DNA of 9,503 nucleotides. Source: Candidatus Nanohaloarchaea archaeon. GTDB lineage: Archaea; EX4484-52; GLR71. The notes below the pieces were generated by a model. That model saw nothing but the letters and a program-made list of their open reading frames with translations, searched no databases and had not been told where the DNA came from. This document shows, in pieces, positions 1 through 7,873 of the stretch (position 1 is the stretch's first letter; the number at the start of each line of letters is the position of its first letter). A program made the position numbers and the translations under genes. The stretch lies in contig DAOVHT010000039.1 of NCBI GenBank assembly GCA_030671745.1, positions 1 to 9,503 of the forward strand, written 5' to 3'.

Positions 1-1
1 G

Positions 2-1261
2 CGCAAGGATTCACCGATTGTTATCGGAATAGGTGCTGATTCCGGTGAATATTTCATTGCAAGTGATGTGCCTGCTTTTATCGAGCATACAAAAAATGTC
101 ATATTTTTAGAGAATCAAGAGATGGCCGTGTTTAATGGTGACATGAAAATAATCTGTTCTGTCACTGGCGATGTTATCCAAAGAAAACTGCAGGTCATTG
201 ACTGGGATATCGAGCAGGCAAAGAAAGGTGAGTTCAAGCATTACATGCTTAAAGAGATATCTGAGCAGAAAGAGACGATAAACAAGGCGATACATCAGGA
301 TGATAAGGTCATCCAGGATATTGCTGATGCAATAAATGAGTCTTACGGGACATTCTTTATCGCTTCCGGGTCGTCTTACCATGCGGCGCTCTCGGCATCA
401 TATACATTCTCTCGGATTGCAAAAAAACATATCAATGTTGTTGATTCGTCTGAGTTTCCTAATTATGAGCATTTCTTGACGCCACAGACGCTCATGATCA
501 CTATCTCGCAGTCTGGAGAGACTGCTGACGTTCTTGATGCTGTCAAAGTTGCGAAAAAGAAGGGGGTCAAGATATTGTCTATTGTCAATGTCATGGGTTC
601 GTCTCTTATGAGAAACTCTGATCATTCGCTTCTTATGAATGCTGGTCCTGAGATCTGTGTGCTTTCAACTAAAAGTTATACTTCTCAATTATCAATACTT
701 ACATTATTGGCTTATGCTTCTGTGGGTAAGCTTGGTGAGGGGAAAGCACTTCTGAAATGTGTCGCCAACCATGTAGGTGAACTTATCGATCCTAAAGTGC
801 TCAATGATACTATTGGGGTTGCGGCATATCTTAAAGATAAGGAACATCTGTATGTGATCGGTCGTGGTCAGAGTTATCCGACTGCTCTTGAGGCGGCACT
901 TAAGATAAAAGAAGTGTCATACATCCATGCTGAAGGGTTTGCAGGTGGCAGTCTCAAGCATGGTCCTATCGCACTTATCGAGAAAGGTACGCCGTGCATT
1001 GTCTTTGCACCAAATGATGAGACTAAAAAAGAGATATTGAGCAATGCGATGGAAATCAAGTCTCGTGGTGCGTACATAATTGGTGTGTCTGATAAGGATA
1101 ATGAAATCTTTGATGATTTCATCAAGGTGCCTGATGTGGGTCATGCGTCGCCGATATGTGATATAATACCTATACAGGTGCTGTCGTATTATCTTGCAAT
1201 TCTTCGTGGGTGCAATCCTGATCGTCCAAGGAATCTTGCAAAGAGTGTGACTGTGAAATAA
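2..1261 (+). CDS. glmS: Glutamine--fructose-6-phosphate aminotransferase (isomerizing), 5'-truncated
   Basis: GlmS makes glucosamine-6-phosphate from fructose-6-phosphate and glutamine, the committed step of hexosamine synthesis. The window holds the last 419 residues; the full family length is about 600. The reading frame is open from base 2, so the in-frame GTG at 68 is internal and not the start. Window residues 1-60 are the end of the glutaminase domain. The hinge segment DWDIEQAKKGEF is at 67-78. The first SIS domain has SQSGETAD (169-176) and AGPEICVLSTK (214-224). The second SIS domain has the RGQSYPTALE stretch (288-297) and LKHGP (318-322). The C-terminal signature RNLAKSVTV ends the protein. 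E304, H320 and K414 align by spacing with E. coli Glu488, His504 and Lys603 of the isomerase site. A Ser replaces the usual Glu in GELKHG. The N-terminal catalytic Cys lies outside the window. It heads the aminosugar gene cluster. Confidence 0.96.
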   Translation, partial: RKDSPIVIGIGADSGEYFIASDVPAFIEHTKNVIFLENQEMAVFNGDMKIICSVTGDVIQRKLQVIDWDIEQAKKGEFKHYMLKEISEQKETINKAIHQDDKVIQDIADAINESYGTFFIASGSSYHAALSASYTFSRIAKKHINVVDSSEFPNYEHFLTPQTLMITISQSGETADVLDAVKVAKKKGVKILSIVNVMGSSLMRNSDHSLLMNAGPEICVLSTKSYTSQLSILTLLAYASVGKLGEGKALLKCVANHVGELIDPKVLNDTIGVAAYLKDKEHLYVIGRGQSYPTALEAALKIKEVSYIHAEGFAGGSLKHGPIALIEKGTPCIVFAPNDETKKEILSNAMEIKSRGAYIIGVSDKDNEIFDDFIKVPDVGHASPICDIIPIQVLSYYLAILRGCNPDRPRNLAKSVTVK

Positions 1262-1266
1262 AAATG

Positions 1267-1274
1267 TATAAACT
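1267..1274 (+). promoter_or_regulatory. Possible TATA box for the phosphohexomutase gene
   Basis: TATAAACT lies just after the glmS stop, behind a purine-rich AAAAATG stretch that could act as the BRE. An initiation point about 25 bases downstream would give a leader of roughly 35 bases before the ATG at 1331. The 69-base gap after glmS contains no long T-run, so read-through from glmS is also possible. This is a motif-only call in AT-rich DNA. Confidence 0.35.
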
Positions 1275-1315
1275 ATTTATGTAACTGTTGAATAATTTGT
1301 TATATTGTTTACTTT

Positions 1316-1321
1316 GGTGAT
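1316..1321 (+). promoter_or_regulatory. Ribosome binding site favouring the ATG at 1331
   Basis: GGTGAT matches the archaeal anti-Shine-Dalgarno sequence. It sits 9 bases before the ATG at 1331 but only 3 bases before the in-frame GTG at 1325. The ATG is therefore the better start. Confidence 0.5.
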
Positions 1322-1330
1322 AATGTGGAT

Positions 1331-2686
1331 ATGTCGATTTTTCGGGCCTATGATGTCCGTGGTGTATATGGTGCTGGTCTGACTGAGGAAGTTATGGAGA
1401 ATATTGGTCTTGCGCTTGCTACCCTGATGAAATCAAAGGATATGGGTCGTGATATACTTGTCGGGGCTGATATAAGGTCGTCCAGTCCTGTACTTCTTGA
1501 GGCGTTCATTCGTGGTGCTACTCGTGGTGGTCTTGATGTGGTCAATTGTGGTATCACATCATTTGGTGTAGCTCTTTTTTCCGGGTGGAAACTCAAGAAA
1601 GATGTCACTGCATTCATTACGGCGTCACATAATCCTTCTGAATGGAACGGTATCAAGTTCTATGATAAGGATTGTATCGGTTTCTTTGAAGATGTAAATC
1701 GCGAGCTTGGTGAGATTGTGGCTTCTGGTGATTTTGTCCGTCCTGATTCTGTGGGGGAGGTTTCATCAGTTGATATGAAAGCGGATTATGTGCGATACTT
1801 ATCTGAAGCGTTCTCTATTAATAAAACTGTTAAAGTTGTTGTTGATTGCGGTAACGGGAGCACTTGCCTTTCTGCACCGCAGGTCTTTGATTCAGTTGAT
1901 AATATTGATGCGACTGTCATTTTTGATAATGTGGATCCTTTATTTTCTGATAGGGGCTCTGATGTTGAGGCGGAGAATCTCCAGAAGTTAAAAGCCAAGG
2001 TGTTGGAGACTGGAGCTGCGTTCGGTGTGGGTTTTGATGGTGATGGGGACCGGGCAGGCATTGTCGATGATAAAGGTCAGATACTCAATTCTGACCAGAT
2101 CGCTTATGTTGTTGCACAATCTATCTTTTCTGAAAAGAAAGGTACAATTGTTGTTAATGTTGAGTGCTCTATGGCAATGGAGAAGACTCTTGGTGAATTA
2201 GGAGTTAAAGTGTTAAGGATACCTGTGGGTCATACTTTTATGATGCGGAAAGCAAAAGAGACAGGTGCTGCACTTGGTGAAGAGAATGCGTTTCATTTTG
2301 TATTGCCTGAATACTTTCCTTTTGATGATACTATTGTCATTCCTTTGAAGATTGCGGAGATATTGTCAAGGGGTGAAAAGAAGTTATCAGATATTGTTTC
2401 TGAGTTTCCTCTTTATCCAAAAAAGAGAGTTTCTGTTGATTGTTCTGATGATATTAAGTTTGAAGTAATTGATAGATTAAAGAAAAAATTAAGTGAGCGG
2501 TATGAAAAAGATAAGGTCAATATCCTTGATGGTGTCCGTGTCGATTTTGATGATGGGTGGATTCTTGTCAGAGCTTCAAATACTGCACCGATAATACGGA
2601 TTACGTCTGAAGCTGTCAATGAGAAAATTAGGGATGAGTTATCTGATCGATATAAAAAAATCGTTGAAGATGAAATAAATTTATAG
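1331..2686 (+). CDS. Alpha-D-phosphohexomutase family protein (phosphoglucosamine / phosphomannomutase-like), first copy
   Basis: The protein has 451 residues, normal for an archaeal PMM/PGM/GlmM enzyme, which moves phosphate between C6 and C1 of a hexose phosphate through a phosphoserine. The N-terminal FRAYDVRG is typical of the family. The catalytic serine loop is TASHNP (Ser99). The Mg-binding loop is DGDGDR (Asp236, Asp238, Asp240). The C-terminal phosphate-binding loop is RASNTAPIIR (414-423). The sugar-recognition loop reads GEENAFHF (316-323) where the family usually has GEESGH, so the substrate is uncertain. Its position between glmS and a glmU-like gene makes glucosamine-6-P to glucosamine-1-P the likely reaction. 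A second, diverged mutase lies three genes on and could hold that role instead. The start was chosen from the ribosome binding site; GTG at 1325 would add two residues. Confidence 0.9.
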   Translation: MSIFRAYDVRGVYGAGLTEEVMENIGLALATLMKSKDMGRDILVGADIRSSSPVLLEAFIRGATRGGLDVVNCGITSFGVALFSGWKLKKDVTAFITASHNPSEWNGIKFYDKDCIGFFEDVNRELGEIVASGDFVRPDSVGEVSSVDMKADYVRYLSEAFSINKTVKVVVDCGNGSTCLSAPQVFDSVDNIDATVIFDNVDPLFSDRGSDVEAENLQKLKAKVLETGAAFGVGFDGDGDRAGIVDDKGQILNSDQIAYVVAQSIFSEKKGTIVVNVECSMAMEKTLGELGVKVLRIPVGHTFMMRKAKETGAALGEENAFHFVLPEYFPFDDTIVIPLKIAEILSRGEKKLSDIVSEFPLYPKKRVSVDCSDDIKFEVIDRLKKKLSERYEKDKVNILDGVRVDFDDGWILVRASNTAPIIRITSEAVNEKIRDELSDRYKKIVEDEINL

Positions 2687-2696
2687 GTGTTATTGG

Positions 2697-3962
2697 ATGC
2701 AGGCAGTACTTTTGGCAGCGGGTGAATGTTCACGATTTAAACCATTATCGGATGGTATGCATAAATGCATGGTTTCCATTTTTGGAAAAACAATTATTGA
2801 ACGGACTGTTGAGAATCTTAAACAAATTGGTATAACTGATATCATTATTGTGCAGAGTCCGAAATCAAATATTAAGACTGTACTTGGTGATGGTTCGTCT
2901 TTAGGGGTCAATATAAAGTATGTTGTTCAGAAAGAATCTAAAGGTATGGGTGATGCTGTTTTATTGGCTGAAAAATATATTGATAATGCTTTTTTTGTCC
3001 TTAATGCAAACAGTTTTGAGGTTTTAGAATTACTTGATCTTATGCAACGTAAATTTAAAAAAACAGGTGCAGGGAATGTTCTTTTAGGGAAAAAGACTAA
3101 TATGCCGTGGAATTATGGAATTGTTGCTCTTGATACAAAAGTAAAAGATAAAGTTGTTAATCTTATAGAGAAACCTGTTAAGGGTAAGGAACCGTCAGAT
3201 ATACGGCTTGTAGGTATTTATTTTTTACCACAGGATTTTTTTGAGTATTATCGGCGTGTAAAGGTTCATCAATATGCATTTGAGGATGCTTTAAAGCTCT
3301 ATATGGGCGAAAATGATACAAGGATTGTCATGACTGATAAAGGAATGCCTACAATGAAATATCCTTGGGATCTGTTCAATGTTTCTGACATCATGTTCTC
3401 TGGCATGAAATCACATATCTCAAAATCAGCAAAGGTTGATAAATCAGCAAAGATTGAAGGACTTGTCCATATCGGTAAAAATACGAAAGTCTTTGAGAAT
3501 GCTGTGATAAAAGGGCCTTGCTATATTGGGGATAATTGTGTGGTTGGGAATAATGCACTCATCCGTAATTCTGTAATTGAAGCAAAGTCTATTGTTGGTG
3601 CTAATTGTGAGGTTGCAAGAACTATAATCCTGAAAGGTACCCATATCCATTCTGGTTTTTTTGGAGATACAATTATTGGTGAAAATTGTAGAATCGGGGC
3701 AGGTATGATTACTGGTAATGTGCGTATTGATCGGGATGAGATAACATCTGAAGTTAAGGGTTCTGAGGTGTCTACAAATATGAATTCATTTGGTGTCATC
3801 ATTGGTCATAATACGCGTGTAGGGATACATGTAAGTACAATGCCTGGGGTGATTATCGGTTCGGGGTGTACAGTCGGACCTAATACTGTTGTCATGAAAA
3901 ATATCGATCCCAATATGATCTGTTATTCTAAGTTTGAAAATATTGTGAAAAAGAGGAAATGA
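2697..3962 (+). CDS. glmU: GlmU-like bifunctional protein: nucleotidyltransferase-fold domain plus left-handed beta-helix acyltransferase domain
   Basis: In archaea, proteins of this architecture acetylate glucosamine-1-P and couple it to UTP, giving UDP-GlcNAc. Residues 1-235 have the sugar-nucleotidyltransferase fold: LAAGECSRF (6-14), a probable catalytic Lys23, EKP (158-160) and YPWDLF (222-227). Residues 241-410 are hexapeptide repeats of a left-handed beta-helix, with IGDNCVVGNN (277-286), GFFGDTIIG preceded by His318, GAGMITGN (334-341) and the MPGVIIG coil (382-388). Length (421) suits archaeal GlmU. Several N-terminal motif positions differ from the usual form: GxG is GEC, PKP is HKC, GTxDA is GMGDA, and the metal-binding NGD is NAN (103-105). 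Either this is a distinct subfamily or the uridylyl step is weak or lost. AGGTG overlapping the preceding stop codon is the ribosome binding site, 7 bases before the ATG. The gene overlaps the next one by ATGA. Confidence 0.85.
   Translation: MQAVLLAAGECSRFKPLSDGMHKCMVSIFGKTIIERTVENLKQIGITDIIIVQSPKSNIKTVLGDGSSLGVNIKYVVQKESKGMGDAVLLAEKYIDNAFFVLNANSFEVLELLDLMQRKFKKTGAGNVLLGKKTNMPWNYGIVALDTKVKDKVVNLIEKPVKGKEPSDIRLVGIYFLPQDFFEYYRRVKVHQYAFEDALKLYMGENDTRIVMTDKGMPTMKYPWDLFNVSDIMFSGMKSHISKSAKVDKSAKIEGLVHIGKNTKVFENAVIKGPCYIGDNCVVGNNALIRNSVIEAKSIVGANCEVARTIILKGTHIHSGFFGDTIIGENCRIGAGMITGNVRIDRDEITSEVKGSEVSTNMNSFGVIIGHNTRVGIHVSTMPGVIIGSGCTVGPNTVVMKNIDPNMICYSKFENIVKKRK
3953..3956 (+). promoter_or_regulatory. 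Ribosome binding site inside the glmU-like 3' end
   Basis: GAGG lies within the last codons of the glmU-like gene. It is 2 bases before the ATG at 3959 and 8 bases before the in-frame ATG at 3965, so the second ATG is the more usual distance. Either way the two genes are probably translationally coupled. Confidence 0.4.
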
Positions 3963-4663
3963 CTATGGTGATTAAAGCTATTGTTTTTGATGCGGACCAT
4001 ACTCTATATGATATTGATGTAAAAAAAGCATATGATTTGATGTTCTCTTATATCTCGCATGAGACTGGTCTGGATAAGGTTTTGCTTAAAACAGTCTGGC
4101 GTAGTCATATATGTACTATATTGAAATCTGACAAATCGCAAGATGTCAATCGAAGAAAAAGAGAGTTTGTTCTTGATATGGTACTTAACCAGTTGGATGT
4201 GGATAAAAGTAAGATTGATAAGTTAGTAAAATCGTCAGTTGATCTTTTTTGGAAAAGTGTTGTGGATAATCTTATTTTAAAACCTAATACTGTTGAGACA
4301 ATCAGTATGCTTAAAAAAACAGATAAATTTGTTTTAATTGTTGCAAGTGATGAGTATATTTTACCTCTTAAGATGAAACTTAACAAAATTTTTGGGGATT
4401 GGAAACAATATTTTGATTATGTTATCAGTTCAGATATCGCTGGTGAGCTTAAGCCTTCTGTAAAATATTATGATCTTGTTGCTGAAAAGTATGGTCTTGA
4501 ATCTCGTGATATGGTTTTTGTTGGTGATTCTTGGGTGCGTGATCTTGAGATCCCATCGAGTATGGGTGCCTGTACAGTTCTTCTCTCTGATAAAAAAGAA
4601 GGAAGTCCTACGCATTTTATACGGAATATTTCTGAGCTTGAGAAAATACTGGATGTGAATTAA
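3959..4663 (+). CDS. HAD-superfamily hydrolase, probable phosphatase
   Basis: A 234-residue haloacid-dehalogenase-fold protein. Motif I is FDADHTLYD with nucleophile Asp11 and acid/base Asp13. Motif II is Ser130 in LIVASD. Motif III is Lys165 in GELKPS. Motif IV is VGDSWVRD with Asp190 and Asp195. About 90 mostly helical residues lie between motifs I and II, consistent with a C1 cap of subfamily I. All four catalytic motifs are intact, so an active phosphatase (or less likely a phosphomutase) is expected. The substrate cannot be read from the sequence. Being inside an aminosugar operon, with an ATGA overlap upstream and a stop directly abutting the next ATG, it may act on a hexose or hexosamine phosphate. 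The start may be ATG 3965 (232 residues) from ribosome binding site spacing. Confidence 0.88.
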   Translation: MTMVIKAIVFDADHTLYDIDVKKAYDLMFSYISHETGLDKVLLKTVWRSHICTILKSDKSQDVNRRKREFVLDMVLNQLDVDKSKIDKLVKSSVDLFWKSVVDNLILKPNTVETISMLKKTDKFVLIVASDEYILPLKMKLNKIFGDWKQYFDYVISSDIAGELKPSVKYYDLVAEKYGLESRDMVFVGDSWVRDLEIPSSMGACTVLLSDKKEGSPTHFIRNISELEKILDVN

Positions 4664-5995
4664 ATGGGAAAAGAACCAGTAGTGTTTACAAGATATGATG
4701 TCCGGGGGGAATATCCATCTGAGCTTGATGAAGAGTTTGCACTAAAATTTGGTAAGGCTATAGGTACTTTTGCTAAAAAGATGGTTGTTGTCGGTTTTGA
4801 TACAAGGCAGTGTAGTCGATCACTTAAGAGTGCGCTTGTTGCGGGTATACTTAGTACTGGTGTTGATGTTATTGATGTGGGTCTTGGTCCTACGGATAAG
4901 GTTGCTCTTGGAGGAAATCATTATGGTGCTGATCTGTCTGTGATGATAACTGCATCGCATCATAACTGGACAAGAAATGGTTTTAAGTTGATGTATCCGA
5001 AAGGTAATGGGTTTTCAAATGCGGATATGGCAAAGATAAAAAAGCTTTTTATGTCTTCAAAATTCAGGTTATGTACGCATAAAGATATTGGTTTTTATAC
5101 TGATAACTCTTTAGAATTTGATGAGGTTTATATCTCTAAGGCAATTTATGCATTCAAAAAATATTCAGACAGGATTGATGCTACTGTGGTTGTTGATTGT
5201 TGTGAAGGTGGAGCCTCTGTAACGACACCAATCATTCTTGAAAGGTTGGGCGCAAAAGTTATTCGTGTAAACTGTAATACTTTTCCTTCATTTTCAATAG
5301 CTCCAGAACCTAAGGATACTAATAGAAAGAATCTTGTACGGATATTGAAAAAGAATAAAGCAGATTTAATTGTTGGTCATGATCCTGATGCAGATAGGAT
5401 ATTTGCGTATGATTCATTAGGTGATTGGATTTCTGGTGATGATCTATTCTGTATCTTTGCAAAGATAGCGTCTGCCAAAAAGATAGTGGCGTCTCTTGAT
5501 ACTTCAAAGATTCTTGAGGATGTGACAGGAGCCGAAGTAATATTTACTCCTGTGGGTGATATATTCGTGTCTAAGAAAGCGATAGAAGTCGGTGCTGATT
5601 TTTGTGGTGAACCTAATGGCCATTATGCGTTTCCAGAATTTTGTTGGTATAACAGTGGTACATTTTGTGCGCTTGTGCTTGCGGCAAAAGCTAAAGAACT
5701 TGTATCTATGAGAACTGGTTTTCCAAAATATCATACATTTAAGAAAAAAATAACGTTTTTGGATATGATTACTACAAAAAACAAGATGGTCAAGATAAAG
5801 GAAATGGTTATATCTGATGATGATAATTCTATAATCTCTGATGATGATGGAGTCAAGTTTGAAGTGTCCGGTGTTGTCTGTTTTGTTCGATCTTCTGGAA
5901 CGTCTCCTATTGTTCGTGTTGTCTGTGAAAGTAAGGATGCGAAAGAGATTAAAATGGTTTTTGATGATTTGATTTCTCGTATTGAGGGACTTTAA
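4664..5995 (+). CDS. Alpha-D-phosphohexomutase family protein, second diverged copy
   Basis: A 443-residue mutase of the same family as the gene at 1331 but clearly diverged from it. It begins with FTRYDVRGEYP. The catalytic serine loop is TASHHN (Ser98), where the family usually has TASHNP. The metal loop is HDPDADR (Asp240, Asp242, Asp244). The sugar loop is GEPNGHYAF (315-323). The phosphate loop is RSSGTSPIVR (409-418). The core catalytic residues are therefore present and it should be active. Its sugar loop keeps the GH pair that the first copy lacks, so this one may be the glucosamine-phosphate or glucose/mannose-phosphate mutase while the first handles another sugar. Which is which cannot be decided here. 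The ATG abuts the HAD gene stop with no gap. The only ribosome binding site is a weak GTGA inside the HAD gene, which suggests translational coupling. It is the last gene of the operon. Confidence 0.9.
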   Translation: MGKEPVVFTRYDVRGEYPSELDEEFALKFGKAIGTFAKKMVVVGFDTRQCSRSLKSALVAGILSTGVDVIDVGLGPTDKVALGGNHYGADLSVMITASHHNWTRNGFKLMYPKGNGFSNADMAKIKKLFMSSKFRLCTHKDIGFYTDNSLEFDEVYISKAIYAFKKYSDRIDATVVVDCCEGGASVTTPIILERLGAKVIRVNCNTFPSFSIAPEPKDTNRKNLVRILKKNKADLIVGHDPDADRIFAYDSLGDWISGDDLFCIFAKIASAKKIVASLDTSKILEDVTGAEVIFTPVGDIFVSKKAIEVGADFCGEPNGHYAFPEFCWYNSGTFCALVLAAKAKELVSMRTGFPKYHTFKKKITFLDMITTKNKMVKIKEMVISDDDNSIISDDDGVKFEVSGVVCFVRSSGTSPIVRVVCESKDAKEIKMVFDDLISRIEGL

Positions 5996-6037
5996 TGTAT
6001 ATTCTTAATGTTTCGTATACGCACATAATCATAAAGC

Positions 6038-6046
6038 TTATAAAAG
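6038..6046 (+). promoter_or_regulatory. TATA box of the thermosome gene
   Basis: TTATAAAAG lies 76 bases before the likely start codon, in a 126-base intergenic gap. Initiation about 25 bases downstream would leave a leader of roughly 50 bases. The element is flanked by AAAGC (6033-6037) and GCTTT (6049-6053), a 5-base inverted repeat that could be an operator for a repressor blocking TBP/TFB access. Confidence 0.6.
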
Positions 6047-6106
6047 TTGCTTTCGCATGAATCAATACTTCTTACAATATTATATTATACAGTTTCTTAA
6101 AAAACA

Positions 6107-6111
6107 GGGAG
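6107..6111 (+). promoter_or_regulatory. Ribosome binding site favouring the ATG at 6122
   Basis: GGGAG is one base from the ATG at 6113 and 10 bases from the ATG at 6122. One base is too close for normal initiation. The shorter protein start, MNGQIGGQPI, also lines up with the usual thermosome N-terminus (MAQLGGQPI-like). Confidence 0.55.
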
Positions 6112-6121
6112 AATGAAAAAT

Positions 6122-7771
6122 ATGAATGGACAGATTGGTGGACAGCCTATAATTGTTGTGCCTGAAGGTACTTTTAGAGAAAGCGGAAGGAATGCGCAAC
6201 TGGCTAACATTGCAGCTGCTAAAGTCGTGGCTGATGCTGTGAGGACAACACTTGGTCCTAAAGGTATGGACAAGATGCTTACTGACTCTCTTGGTGAGGT
6301 AGTTATCACAAATGATGGTGTGACTATCCTTGAAGAGATGGAGATTATGCATCCTGCTGCAAAGATGGTTGTTGAGGTTGCAAAGGCGCAAGATGAAGAA
6401 GTAGGTGATGGTACTACTACTGCTGCAATCCTTACGGGCGAGCTACTTAAGCAGGCTGAAGGTCTATTGGAGCAGAAGATACATCCAACAAGCATTGCGC
6501 AGGGTTACAGGCTTGCAAAAGAGAAGAGTCTTGAAGTTCTTGATAAGATCGCTATTGATGTCAGTATAAAAGATAAGGATCTTCTTACAAAGATTGCACT
6601 TACTTCAATGACTGGTAAATCCAGTGAATCTGCAAAAGGATTCTTGGCAAAGATTGCAGTTGAATCTATAATTCAGGTTGCAGTTGAAGAAGATGGCAAG
6701 ACTGTCGTTGACCTTGACCAGATTAAGCTTGAGAAGAAATCAGGCGGGTCCACAGATGATACAACCCTTATCAGCGGTCTTATAATTGACAAAGAAGTGG
6801 TTCATTCTGGTATGCCAAAAAAGATTGAAAATGCAAAGATTGCGCTTATCAACAGTGCGATTGAAGTAAAAGAGCTTGAGAGTGATGCTCAGATCAGGAT
6901 TACTGACCCGTCTCAGATGAATGCATTTTTAGAACAGGAAGAGAAGATGCTTAAAGAGATGGTTGAAAAGATAATCGCTTCAAAGACAAATGTTGTCTTC
7001 TGCCAGAAAGGTGTTGATGATATGGCACAGCATTATCTTGCAAAGTCTGGGATAATGGTGATGCGAAGAGTCAAGAAATCTGATATGGATGCACTTTCAA
7101 AAGCTACAGGCGGTAGTATCATCTCAAATCTTGATGAGATGACTGAAACTGATCTTGGTCGGTCTGGTATCGTTGAAGAGAAAAAGATTTCTGGAAGCGA
7201 GATGATCTTCGTACGGAAATGCAAGGATCCTAAATCAGTATCGATACTTGTCCGTGGTGGTACTGACCATGTTGTTGATGAGATTGAAAGAGCTATGAAG
7301 GATGCTCTTGGTGGTGTGTCTGCATCAATTGAAGTCGGCAAGATTGTTGGAGGCGGTGGTTCTCCTGAAGCTGAACTTGCAAAAGAGTTAAGGAAATATT
7401 GTGAATCTGTCGGCGGTCGTGAACAGTTGGCTATAACAGCATTTGCTAATGCGGTTGAGATAATACCTAAGACTCTTGCAGAGAATGCTGGAATTGATCC
7501 GATCAATATACTTGTTGAGCTTCGTTCTGCACATGATAAAGGTAATCTTTGGGCAGGGATTGATGTATTTACAAATAATACACAGGATATGCTTAAACAA
7601 GGCGTTGTTGAACCTGTCAAGATAAAGACACAAGCAATAAAATCTGCATCAGAAGCTGCTGAGATGATACTTCGGATTGATGACGTGATCTCTGCATCAA
7701 AGCTTAATGGTGGCGGTATGCCTGAAGGTATGCCTCCTATGGGCGGCGGTGGAATGCCTCCTATGATGTAA
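6122..7771 (+). CDS. ths: Thermosome subunit (group II chaperonin)
   Basis: Cytosolic ATP-driven protein-folding chamber subunit of the archaeal CCT-like class, 549 residues, a normal length. ATP-site motifs are GPKGMDKML (45-53), NDGVTIL (64-70) and GDGTTTA (95-101). Asp394 in AMKDALGG matches the position of the catalytic Asp of GroEL (Asp398). GGGGSPEAEL (410-419) is the conserved glycine loop before the last equatorial helices. The apical domain (about 200-370) carries the helical protrusion that acts as the built-in lid. The C-terminal tail (530-549) is Gly/Met/Pro-rich with GGGMP and GGGGMPPMM, as expected of group II chaperonins. It is probably a single-gene transcript, with its own TATA box upstream and a T-rich region directly after the stop. 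Only one subunit gene is in the window, so whether the ring is homo- or hetero-oligomeric cannot be told. Confidence 0.98.
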   Translation: MNGQIGGQPIIVVPEGTFRESGRNAQLANIAAAKVVADAVRTTLGPKGMDKMLTDSLGEVVITNDGVTILEEMEIMHPAAKMVVEVAKAQDEEVGDGTTTAAILTGELLKQAEGLLEQKIHPTSIAQGYRLAKEKSLEVLDKIAIDVSIKDKDLLTKIALTSMTGKSSESAKGFLAKIAVESIIQVAVEEDGKTVVDLDQIKLEKKSGGSTDDTTLISGLIIDKEVVHSGMPKKIENAKIALINSAIEVKELESDAQIRITDPSQMNAFLEQEEKMLKEMVEKIIASKTNVVFCQKGVDDMAQHYLAKSGIMVMRRVKKSDMDALSKATGGSIISNLDEMTETDLGRSGIVEEKKISGSEMIFVRKCKDPKSVSILVRGGTDHVVDEIERAMKDALGGVSASIEVGKIVGGGGSPEAELAKELRKYCESVGGREQLAITAFANAVEIIPKTLAENAGIDPINILVELRSAHDKGNLWAGIDVFTNNTQDMLKQGVVEPVKIKTQAIKSASEAAEMILRIDDVISASKLNGGGMPEGMPPMGGGGMPPMM

Positions 7772-7776
7772 GGGAA

Positions 7777-7821
7777 TTTTATTTTCTCTTTTTTATTTTT
7801 CATTTTTTTAGTTATTTTTTT
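7777..7821 (+). terminator. Oligo-T terminator region after the thermosome gene
   Basis: Directly after the thermosome stop there are successive T-runs of 4 to 7 bases on the coding strand, with no hairpin. Archaeal RNA polymerase terminates at such T-tracts, so this is the expected end of the thermosome transcript. Confidence 0.7.
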
Positions 7822-7873
7822 AATGAGTTTAATTTCTTGTATTTCTTTTATTTGGGTATCTAACAACCATTAT

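Noticed and set aside
68..1261. GTG at 68 as the start of the first gene.
   Set aside because: The frame is open to the left edge, and the residues before it (SPIVIGIG...GEYFIASDVPAF) match the GlmS glutaminase domain, so the gene starts outside the window.
1788..1991. Overlapping + strand frame of 67 codons inside the first mutase, considered as a sign of a frameshift.
   Set aside because: The main frame is continuous through this stretch and carries conserved mutase sequence on both sides. The overlap is an out-of-frame shadow.
2651..2660. TATAAAAAAA near the end of the first mutase gene as an internal promoter for the glmU-like gene.
   Set aside because: It encodes Tyr-Lys-Lys in the conserved C-terminal helix region and AT-rich lysine codons easily give this pattern. 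The tight spacing of the genes already explains expression.
7033..7866. A 277-codon open frame on the minus strand opposite the thermosome gene.
   Set aside because: It is antisense to the most conserved part of the thermosome. Its N-terminal part is only the complement of the T-rich terminator, giving a run of Lys and Ile. It has no recognisable family features and is a shadow of the codon pattern on the other strand.
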